NCBI RefSeq assembly: GCF_028802875.1
Contig: NZ_JARAMP010000009.1
Coordinates: forward strand, 1 to 64,000
DNA length: 64,000 nucleotides
Reading direction: 5' to 3'
Source: Seohaeicola sp024304985
Lineage (GTDB): Bacteria > Pseudomonadota > Alphaproteobacteria > Rhodobacterales > Rhodobacteraceae
Shown: one piece after another, positions 42,016 through 49,417 of the stretch
How positions within the stretch are numbered: position 1 is the first letter of the stretch
How the letters are laid out: each line of letters starts with the position of its first letter
The notes under the pieces: generated by a model
Databases searched by the model: none
What the model was told of the DNA's origin: nothing
What the model saw: only the letters and a program-made list of their open reading frames with translations
Program-made: the position numbers and the translations under genes

Positions 42016-43832
42016 CCCTCCATCGCCTCCAGCTCATCAATCATGCCCTCGATCATCGACAGACCCTTGTCCCAGAAGGCCGGGTCCGACGCATCAAGGC
42101 CGAAGGGGGCCAGCAACTCCTTGTGATGCTTGGACCCGCCCGCCTTGAGCATGTCGAAATACTTGTCCTGAAAGCCATCCGGGTTCTCCTCATAAACCGC
42201 ATAAAGCGCGTTCACGAGGCCGTCGCCAAAGGCATAGGCATAGACATAGAAGGGCGAATGGACGAAATGCGGGATATAGGCCCAGAAGGTTTCATAGCCA
42301 TCCATGAAGTCAAACGCCGGCCCAAGGCTTTCGGCTTGCACGCTCATCCACAGATCGTTGATGTCATCGGGCGTCAACTCCCCGCCACGCCGCGCCGCGT
42401 GCAGCTTGCATTCGAAATCATAAAACGCGATCTGCCGCACGACCGTGTTGATCATGTCCTCGACCTTGCCCGCCAGCAGGGTCTTGCGCTCGTTCTGCGT
42501 CTTGGCCCCCTCCAGCATCTTGCGGAAGGTCAGCATCTCGCCGAACACGCTTGCCGTTTCGGCCAGCGTCAGCGGGGTCGATGATAGCATCTCGCCCTGA
42601 CCCGCCGCCAGCACCTGATGCACGCCATGGCCCAGTTCATGCGCCAACGTCATCACATCGCGTGGTTTGCCCAGGTAGTTCAGCATCACGTAAGGATGCA
42701 CCTCGGTCACGGTCGGATGGGCAAAGGCCCCCGGCGCCTTGCCCGGCTTCACACCCGCATCGATCCAGCCCTTGTCAAAGAACGGCGCGGCCAGATCGGC
42801 CATGCGCGGATCAAAGCCCGCATAGGCGTCCATCACCATGCCGCGCGCCGTGGGCCAGTCCACGGTCTTGGGCGGGTCCAGCGGCAAAGGCGCGTTGCGA
42901 TCCCAGACCTGCATCCGGTCCAGCCCCAGCCATTTGCGCTTCAATTCATAATACCGATGGCTCAGGCGTGGATAGGCGGCCACCACCGCATTGCGCAGCG
43001 CCTCGACCACTTCGGGTTCAACATCGTTGCTCAGATGCCGTCCGGTCTGCGGCGTAGGCATGCCGCGCCAGCGATCCAGCACTTCCTTTTCCTTGGCCTG
43101 CGTATTGTGCACGCGGGCGAAGGTCTTGATATTCATGCCAAAGACACGCGCCAATTCCTGCGCCGCAGCCTCGCGCCTTGCGCGGTCATGATCGGTCAGC
43201 AGGTTCAGCGTGCCTTCGATGTTCAGCGGCTCGCCATCCACCTCGAAGCCAAGCCCCGCGATGGTCTCGTCAAACAGCCGCTCCCATGCGTCGCCCACAA
43301 CGCCCAGATCGTGCAGGAACTTCTCCAGCTCATCCGACAGCTGATAGGGTTTCATGGCGCGGATGCGGTCGAACACCGGCTTGTAGCGCGCCAATTCCGC
43401 ATTGGCCGCGAACAGCGCCGCCACATGGTCATCCTCCAGCCGGTTCAGTTCCAGCGTGAAGAACACCAAAGGCGTGGTGAAATTGGTGATCTTTTCCTGA
43501 CAATCCGACATGAACTTGGCGCGGGTGGCGTCAATCGTCATCTGGTAATAGCGCAGGCCCGCAAAGGACATGATCCGCCCCGCCACGCTTGAGATCCGCT
43601 CGTTGCGCAGCACGCAATCCAGCATCCCCTTGGCATCCAGCGTGGCCAGTTTGCCCTCGTAATCCGCCGCGAAACTGGCGCAGGCCTGCTCCAGCCAGTC
43701 CAGATCACGCTTCAATTCCGGCGCGTCCTCGGAGGTGTAAAGATCCGACAGATCCCATTCCGGCAGATCACCCAGATCCTTGGCTCCACGGCCGGCATTG
43801 GCGTCACGAACGGGGAATTTCAGCTGGAACAT
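42012..43832 (-). CDS. M3-family oligoendopeptidase (PepF/F-type)
   Basis: A 606-residue cytoplasmic zinc metallopeptidase that cleaves short peptides. The HEXXH motif is visible in TLAHELGHGVHQVLA (about residues 393-407), with a downstream Glu in the TLAETASVFGEM stretch. The N-terminal helical domain (about 30-200) has the GKLATLDAKG and AFAGL-like segments of the family. The gene is followed directly by the overlapping GNAT gene. The length matches the family. Confidence 0.93.
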   Translation of the reverse strand: MFQLKFPVRDANAGRGAKDLGDLPEWDLSDLYTSEDAPELKRDLDWLEQACASFAADYEGKLATLDAKGMLDCVLRNERISSVAGRIMSFAGLRYYQMTIDATRAKFMSDCQEKITNFTTPLVFFTLELNRLEDDHVAALFAANAELARYKPVFDRIRAMKPYQLSDELEKFLHDLGVVGDAWERLFDETIAGLGFEVDGEPLNIEGTLNLLTDHDRARREAAAQELARVFGMNIKTFARVHNTQAKEKEVLDRWRGMPTPQTGRHLSNDVEPEVVEALRNAVVAAYPRLSHRYYELKRKWLGLDRMQVWDRNAPLPLDPPKTVDWPTARGMVMDAYAGFDPRMADLAAPFFDKGWIDAGVKPGKAPGAFAHPTVTEVHPYVMLNYLGKPRDVMTLAHELGHGVHQVLAAGQGEMLSSTPLTLAETASVFGEMLTFRKMLEGAKTQNERKTLLAGKVEDMINTVVRQIAFYDFECKLHAARRGGELTPDDINDLWMSVQAESLGPAFDFMDGYETFWAYIPHFVHSPFYVYAYAFGDGLVNALYAVYEENPDGFQDKYFDMLKAGGSKHHKELLAPFGLDASDPAFWDKGLSMIEGMIDELEAMEG

Positions 43833-43896
43833 GGGATCACCTTGGCTATTGCGTTGCCCCAGACATAGGGGCTTGCCCCCGGTGCCTCAAGCGCGA

Positions 43897-45486
43897 TCAG
43901 CCATATTGCGCCAGAAGGGCCTTGAGGTGATCCAAGGTATCGGCCTGATCCACCGTCTTGTCCTGCCGCCAGCGCAGCATGCGCGGAAAGCGCAGCGCAA
44001 TACCCGATTTGTGGCGCGGACTCTCCTGTATCCCTTCAAAGGCGATCTCGAACACATGATGCGGCGTCACCTGCCGCACCGGGCCGAAGCGTTGCAGGGT
44101 ATTGCGCCGCACCCATTGCGTGATCTGGCCGAATTCCGCATCGGTCAGCCCGGAATAGGCCTTGGTGAAGGGCACCAGTTCGTTGCCCTGCCAGACGGCA
44201 AAGGTGAAATCGGTGAACAGGTTCGCGCGCCGCCCGTGGCCGGCTTGGGCATAGATCATCACCGCATCGATGGTCAGCGGGTCCAGCTTCCATTTCCACC
44301 AATCCCCGCGCTTGCGCCCCACGTGATAGGGGCTGGAAAGACGCTTGATCATCAGCCCTTCGGCCTTCATCTGCCGCGCTTTCCCTCGTGCGGCACCCAA
44401 GTCCTCCCAGTCGAGCGCCAAGATAAGGGGCGAGGCCTGCACGGGTGCATCCTGCGGCACAGCGGCCAAAATCCGGTCCAGCAGCGCCCGCCGCTCGGAT
44501 AGCGGCGTGGCCCGCAGGTCCGCACCCCCCGCTTCCAGCAGGTCATAGGCCAGCAGGATCACCGGCGCCTCGGCCAGCAGCTTTTTCGGCACCACCTTGC
44601 GCGTAATGCGTTTTTGCAAGGCGGCAAAGGGCAGGGGGGCCGCACCATCCCAAGCCACCAATTCCCCGTCCAGCACGGTCCCATCCGGCAGATCGGCGGC
44701 CAGTCGCGCAAGTTCGGGGAAACGGTCGGTCATCAACTCCTCCCCGCGCGACCAGACATGAAGCGCACCGCCCCGCACGATCACCTGTGCGCGGATCCCG
44801 TCCCATTTCCATTCCGCCAGCCAGTCGGCGGCAGGGCCAAGGGCTGCCAGATCCTCGACCCCATACGCCAGACAAAACGGATAGGGGCGCGACAGATCCG
44901 CCGCCGCATTCTCCGCCTCGATCAGGGCGGTGAAACTGGTGGTATCAGGCGACCACTCCCCCATGAGGCGATGCGCCAGTTCCGCCTCGTCCCGCCCCGT
45001 GGCCTGCGCCAGGGCACGGGTCATCAGCTTCTGGCTGACCCCCATGCGAAAGCCACCCGTCAAAAGCTTGTTGAAGACCAGCCTCTCAGTCGTGTCCAGC
45101 CGGTCCCATGCCGCAAGAACCGCGACGCGGCGGGCCTCATCGTCTGAGTCAATCAATCCCCGCAAGAGGTTGATCCAATGAGACAAATCATCATCCGATG
45201 CGCTCTGCGCGGGCGGCAGGACAAGGGCAATCGTCTCGGCCAGATCGCCCACCACGGCATAGGACTCCTCGAACAGCCAGAGCGGTATTCCCGCCGCTTC
45301 GGCCGCCCAATCGCGCAGCCGCGTGGTGGTGACCGCCCGTTTCGGGCGACGGCCCGAAAAGATCGCGATGGTCCAAAGCTTGTCGGGGTCAGGCGCGCTG
45401 CTGAAATAGTCCGCCAGCGCCGCCACCTTTTCGCTGGTCCGTGTCGTTTGGTCGATCACCGTGAACAGCGCCGCGAAACGTTTCAT
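43897..45486 (-). CDS. ATP-dependent DNA ligase (cisplatin-response type)
   Basis: A 529-residue ligase with N-terminal DNA-binding domain, nucleotidyltransferase domain and OB-fold. The adenylation motif is visible as EWKWDGIRAQVI (Lys near 228), followed by VLDGELVAWDG and, later, GLMIKRLSSPYHVGRK and WWKWKLDPLTIDAVMIYAQ. This subtype is found with the exonuclease encoded upstream and has been tied to tolerance of DNA cross-links. The two genes overlap by four bases. The usual Lhr-type helicase and PdeM phosphoesterase partners are absent here. Confidence 0.92.
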   Translation of the reverse strand: MKRFAALFTVIDQTTRTSEKVAALADYFSSAPDPDKLWTIAIFSGRRPKRAVTTTRLRDWAAEAAGIPLWLFEESYAVVGDLAETIALVLPPAQSASDDDLSHWINLLRGLIDSDDEARRVAVLAAWDRLDTTERLVFNKLLTGGFRMGVSQKLMTRALAQATGRDEAELAHRLMGEWSPDTTSFTALIEAENAAADLSRPYPFCLAYGVEDLAALGPAADWLAEWKWDGIRAQVIVRGGALHVWSRGEELMTDRFPELARLAADLPDGTVLDGELVAWDGAAPLPFAALQKRITRKVVPKKLLAEAPVILLAYDLLEAGGADLRATPLSERRALLDRILAAVPQDAPVQASPLILALDWEDLGAARGKARQMKAEGLMIKRLSSPYHVGRKRGDWWKWKLDPLTIDAVMIYAQAGHGRRANLFTDFTFAVWQGNELVPFTKAYSGLTDAEFGQITQWVRRNTLQRFGPVRQVTPHHVFEIAFEGIQESPRHKSGIALRFPRMLRWRQDKTVDQADTLDHLKALLAQYG

Positions 45487-46508
45487 GCCGCGTCCCCTGT
45501 CTCCTCGGCCTCCGCCCCATCCTCGCCACCATATTCCGTGGCCAGAACATGCGCGTCATGGCCCTGATCCCGCAGATATCGCGTGAAGATATCCGTGTAA
45601 CCATGAGTCAGATACAGCTTTTCCGCCCCCGTCGCCTTGATCGCACCCAGCAGCCCATCCCAATCCGCATGGTCCGAGATGACGAACCCCCGGTCCGCCG
45701 CCCGCCTGCGCCGCACGCCGCGCATCTGCATCCAACCGCTGGCATAGCCGGTGGACAGCGCCCCAAAGCGCCGCGCCCAAGGGCTGCCCAGAACCGCAGG
45801 CGGGGCCACGATCAACGCGCCGGGATGCGCCTTGCGGTCAAGGTCCGGCGTGATCCTGATCGTGTCGGGCAGCGGCACGCCCTGCGCCCGCAGCACCGCA
45901 TTCGTGTTCTCCACCGCCGCATGGGTCAGGATCGGGCCGATCGCGGGATCAAGCAGATGCAGCAACCTCTGCGCCTTGCCCAAGGAATAGGCCGCAAGCA
46001 AACTGACCCGCCCCTCGGCCATATTCCTCGCCCACCAGCGGTTGATCTGATCCGCCACAACCGCCTGTCTTTGCCAATGAAAAACCGGTAATCCAAAGGT
46101 GCATTCCGAAATGAACGTGTGGCACCGCAGGGGCTCAAACGCCTCGGACAGCCCGTCATCCTCGACCTTGTAATCGCCCGACACGACCCAGATCTCGCCG
46201 CCCACCGCGACCCGGATCTGCGCCGATCCCGGCACATGGCCTGCGGGATGAAAACTCACCTCCGCATCGCCAATCCGCCGCATCTCGCCATAGCGAACCG
46301 TCTCACACACAATATCCCCCAGACGGTGCCGCATCACCGGCATGCAGCCATCCGTGCAAAGATAGTGCCGATGCCCAGGCCTTGCATGATCCGCATGCCC
46401 ATGGGTGATCAGCGCCCGATCGACAGGCCGCCAGGGATCAATGAAGAAATCCCCCGCCGCGCAGTAAAGCCCGCGATCCGTCATTGTCAGCACCGCTTGC
46501 GCCATCAC
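45483..46508 (-). CDS. Ligase-associated DNA exonuclease (MBL fold)
   Basis: A 341-residue metallo-β-lactamase-fold exonuclease of the β-CASP-like type. The metal motif THGHADHARPGH is at about residues 35-46, with further conserved parts EVSFHPAGHVPGSAQI, VVSGDYKVEDDGL and FISECTFGLP. The final His motifs FVISDHADWDGLL and LTHGYTD are present. It is partnered with the downstream ligase by a four-base overlap and probably prepares DNA ends for ligation. Confidence 0.92.
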   Translation of the reverse strand: MMAQAVLTMTDRGLYCAAGDFFIDPWRPVDRALITHGHADHARPGHRHYLCTDGCMPVMRHRLGDIVCETVRYGEMRRIGDAEVSFHPAGHVPGSAQIRVAVGGEIWVVSGDYKVEDDGLSEAFEPLRCHTFISECTFGLPVFHWQRQAVVADQINRWWARNMAEGRVSLLAAYSLGKAQRLLHLLDPAIGPILTHAAVENTNAVLRAQGVPLPDTIRITPDLDRKAHPGALIVAPPAVLGSPWARRFGALSTGYASGWMQMRGVRRRRAADRGFVISDHADWDGLLGAIKATGAEKLYLTHGYTDIFTRYLRDQGHDAHVLATEYGGEDGAEAEETGDAA

Positions 46509-46628
46509 TCACCCCTTTGCGTCACCCCAAGGGTAGGGCGCAGCCCCCGCCCAGACCAGCCCAAACCCGGCTTGCACATCGCGCCGTGCTGGCTAAGGTT
46601 CCCGCCAAACCCAAGGGAGGACATGAAG

Positions 46629-47459
46629 ATGCGTTTCGTCAGATACGGAGAGATGGGGGCCGAGAAGCCCGGTGTGCTGGATGCCCAAGGCCGCATCCGC
46701 GATTTGTCGGGCGTGATCCCCGATCTGACCGGCCCCGTCATCGCCGATCTGCCCCGCGTCGATCCCGAATCCCTGCCCCTCGTGCCCGGCAATCCCCGCC
46801 TCGGAGCACCCGTGGGGCAGGTGGGCAAGTTCATCGGCATCGGCCTGAACTATGCCGACCACGCCGCCGAGGCCGGGATGGAACCCCCCGCCATGCCCAT
46901 CGTCTTCATGAAGGCCACATCCTCGATCTGCGGGCCGAACGATCCGGTCTATCTGCCGCGCGGATCGCAAAAAGGCGATTGGGAGGTAGAACTGGGCGTC
47001 ATCATCGGCAAACGCGCCAAATACGTGACCGAGGCCGAGGCCCTGAACCATGTCGCAGGCTACTGCATCGTCAATGACGTGTCCGAGCGTGCCTTTCAAA
47101 TGGAGCGTGTGGGCCAATGGACCAAGGGCAAAAGCGCCGACACCTTCGGCCCCATCGGCCCCTGGCTGGTGACGCCGGACGAGGCGGGCGACCCCCAGAC
47201 CCTCGACCTGACGCTGGATCTCAACGGCAAGCGCGTGCAGACCGGCAATACCGCCACCATGATCTTCACCGTCGCCCAGATCATCGCGCATCTGAGCGAG
47301 ATGATGACCCTGCATCCCGGCGACGTCATCGCCACAGGCACACCGCCGGGCGTGGGCATGGGCATGAAACCCCAGCGTTTCCTGCGCGCTGGCGATGTGA
47401 TGGAGCTTGGCATCGCCGGGCTTGGCCAGCAGCGTCAGGATGTCCGGCAGGACGCCTGA
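46629..47459 (+). CDS. Fumarylacetoacetate hydrolase-family protein
   Basis: A 276-residue enzyme of the FAH superfamily, which cleaves C-C bonds in β-diketo acids in aromatic and sugar catabolism. The FAH core starts near 70 (GKFIGIGLNYADHAAEAGM) and includes the metal ligands in GDWEVELGVIIGK and the later VNDVSERAFQ and TGTPPGVGMGMKP stretches. GGGAGG upstream fits the ATG at 46629 better than the ATG six bases earlier. The substrate is unknown; close relatives include ureidoglycolate lyase-like and 2,4-diketo-3-deoxy-fuconate hydrolase-like enzymes. Confidence 0.88.
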   Translation: MRFVRYGEMGAEKPGVLDAQGRIRDLSGVIPDLTGPVIADLPRVDPESLPLVPGNPRLGAPVGQVGKFIGIGLNYADHAAEAGMEPPAMPIVFMKATSSICGPNDPVYLPRGSQKGDWEVELGVIIGKRAKYVTEAEALNHVAGYCIVNDVSERAFQMERVGQWTKGKSADTFGPIGPWLVTPDEAGDPQTLDLTLDLNGKRVQTGNTATMIFTVAQIIAHLSEMMTLHPGDVIATGTPPGVGMGMKPQRFLRAGDVMELGIAGLGQQRQDVRQDA

Positions 47460-47492
47460 CCTCCCCTGACAGCCCGCCTGATCCCGCAGGGG

Positions 47493-48464
47493 TCAGGCGC
47501 TTTGCAGATCCCCGACGCAGGCGGGATGCGCCGCGAAATGCGCCGCAACCCCGTTGAACACCATCGCGCGGGTGGCGGGTGTGTCCATCATGACCTCATG
47601 CTCGCCGCCCTGCACCAGACGCAGCTCACCGCCCGGCCAACTGGCCATCCGCGTCTCGATCCGCTCGGGGCAGACAATCCGCTCATGGGTGCCCATATAG
47701 GTCAGGCAGGGATGCGAGGGCGCAGGACGCCGCGCAAGGCCCGCCATCTCGACCAGCGCCTCGTTCAGCCAGCGCAGACTGGGGCCTCCCAGCGCCAGAT
47801 CGGGATGCGCGGTCATCTGCCTTTGCATATAGGTATACATGTCCCGGTCGCGGGTCAGCGTGTTGTCGTCGAACGGCTCGGCCATGACATAGGTTTCGGG
47901 CTTGGTGCCGGGGGCCAGATGATGCCCGAACCCAAGGCGTGGCGCGCTCCATGACAGCGCCCAGGCGGCGGGGCGGGTGGCCGCGGCCATCTGGATCCCC
48001 CACATCGGCCCGGTAAAGGCGCAGGCCGCAACCGGCAGCCCCTCCATCAGCGCGCGCAGGCCGATGCAGCCGCCCATCGAATGGGCCAGCAGATAGAAGG
48101 GACGCGGCAGGTTCAGCGCCCGCGCCGCCTCCATCATCGCAGCCACGTCTTTTTGATAATCCGTGAAGCGGCCGATATGGCCGGTGCGCCGGTCGGACAG
48201 CAGGCGATCGGCCAAGCCCTGACCGCGCCAGTCGATCGTCAGCGTATCATAGCCGCGCCCAGCCAGATCGGCGGCGGCGCGGCCATATTTCTCGACATAT
48301 TCGGTGCGCCCCGGAAACAGCAGCACCGTGCCGCGCGCCTCTTCACCCGCCGCACAGGGCCAGTGCCCCACGCGGATGCGCGGCCCGTCGGAGGTGCGCA
48401 GCCAAAAGGCTTGCCCACCCACGGGACCATCTGCAACATCATGAAAAAGCGGCGCAGATTCCAT
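47493..48464 (-). CDS. Alpha/beta hydrolase, lysophospholipase-like
   Basis: A 323-residue serine hydrolase of the monoacylglycerol-lipase/lysophospholipase type (Hydrolase_4 fold). The nucleophile motif LLAHSMGGCIGL (Ser near 128) and the oxyanion part VLLFPGRTEYVEKYGRAAADLAGRGYD are visible, with VQGGEHEVMMD giving the likely catalytic His near the C-terminus. It probably hydrolyses lipid esters. It sits directly after the SCP2 gene on the same strand (four bases apart), which suggests a shared lipid-related role. Confidence 0.88.
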   Translation of the reverse strand: MESAPLFHDVADGPVGGQAFWLRTSDGPRIRVGHWPCAAGEEARGTVLLFPGRTEYVEKYGRAAADLAGRGYDTLTIDWRGQGLADRLLSDRRTGHIGRFTDYQKDVAAMMEAARALNLPRPFYLLAHSMGGCIGLRALMEGLPVAACAFTGPMWGIQMAAATRPAAWALSWSAPRLGFGHHLAPGTKPETYVMAEPFDDNTLTRDRDMYTYMQRQMTAHPDLALGGPSLRWLNEALVEMAGLARRPAPSHPCLTYMGTHERIVCPERIETRMASWPGGELRLVQGGEHEVMMDTPATRAMVFNGVAAHFAAHPACVGDLQSA

Positions 48465-48467
48465 AGC

Positions 48468-48758
48468 TTAGCTCAGAACGGAACCAAGCTGCATGGCCAT
48501 GCCCATATCGCCATCCACCGACAATTTGCCGCTCATGAAGGCCGAGGTCGGGTTCATGTCGCCCGACATCATCGCCTCGAAGGTTTCGGCGCTGGCGGTC
48601 AGGGTCACGTCCGCATCCTCGTCGCCTGCGCGTGCGCCAGTGGAATCCACCATGACCGCGCCTTCGCCTTCGATGACGAATTTGGCCGAACCGTCAAAGC
48701 CGGAACCGCCCATCTTCTCGTTCAGTGCGGCCACGGCCGCGTCGATTACTTCGCTCAT
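48468..48758 (-). CDS. SCP2 sterol-binding-domain protein
   Basis: A 96-residue SCP2-fold protein: FDGSAKFVIEGEGAVMVDS, then DVTLTASAETFEAMMSGDMNPTSAFMSGKL. It has no signal peptide and is a small soluble lipid-binding domain. AAAGGA with 8-base spacing favours the ATG at 48758 over ATGs upstream. It is the first gene of a pair with the lysophospholipase-like hydrolase, and divergent from the TPR gene. Confidence 0.9.
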   Translation of the reverse strand: MSEVIDAAVAALNEKMGGSGFDGSAKFVIEGEGAVMVDSTGARAGDEDADVTLTASAETFEAMMSGDMNPTSAFMSGKLSVDGDMGMAMQLGSVLS

Positions 48759-48826
48759 TCGCATGGTCCTTTTTTTCATGCGCGAGGGGCTAACAATTCC
48801 CGATCCGCGCGTTACACTCCTGTGTT

Positions 48827-49402
48827 ATGAGCGCGATCCGTTTCAATCTCAAACCTATCGTCGCGGCAATGTTCGCGATAGTCATGTATTCCCTACCTCT
48901 GGTTGGGCAAGTGGCAGAGCCTGCACCCTCCGGGCTGGAGCGGTTGTATGACAGTCTGGCCACGGCCAGCCCGGCCGAGGCCAAGGGGTTGGAGCGGGAG
49001 ATTCGCCTTGAATGGCGCAAGACCGGCTCGCCCGCGATGGACCTGCTGCTCAAGCGCGGGCGCGAGGCGCTGGAGCGGGGGGACTATGCCGTGGCGGTTG
49101 AACATCTGACCGCGCTTACCGATCATGCGCCAGATGTCGCCGAAGGCTTCCACATGCGGGCGCGCGCCTATTTCCGCACCGAACAGATCGGCCCGGCGCT
49201 GGCCGATCTTGAACAGGCCCTGACCCTCGATCCGCGCCATTACGAGGCGGCGCATGGGCTTGCCGTGGTGCTGGAAGAACTGGGCCGCCAGCAGCAAGCC
49301 TATCAGGCCTACCGGCTTGTGCTTTCCATCCATCCCCATTACGACCCGGCCGCCGAGGCGGTGACGCGGCTCAAGGCCCAGGTCGAGGGTCTCAAACTCT
49401 GA
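48827..49402 (+). CDS. TPR-repeat exported protein
   Basis: A 191-residue protein with an N-terminal signal or anchor segment (PIVAAMFAIVMYSLPLVGQV, residues 9-28). Tetratricopeptide repeats follow (about 60-180): DYAVAVEHLTALTDHAPD, AYFRTEQIGPALADLEQAL and QQAYQAYRLVLSIHP. It is probably periplasmic and acts in protein-protein contacts. It lies 15 bp before the helicase gene on the same strand. Confidence 0.85.
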   Translation: MSAIRFNLKPIVAAMFAIVMYSLPLVGQVAEPAPSGLERLYDSLATASPAEAKGLEREIRLEWRKTGSPAMDLLLKRGREALERGDYAVAVEHLTALTDHAPDVAEGFHMRARAYFRTEQIGPALADLEQALTLDPRHYEAAHGLAVVLEELGRQQQAYQAYRLVLSIHPHYDPAAEAVTRLKAQVEGLKL

Positions 49403-49417
49403 TCGGGGAACAGGCCC

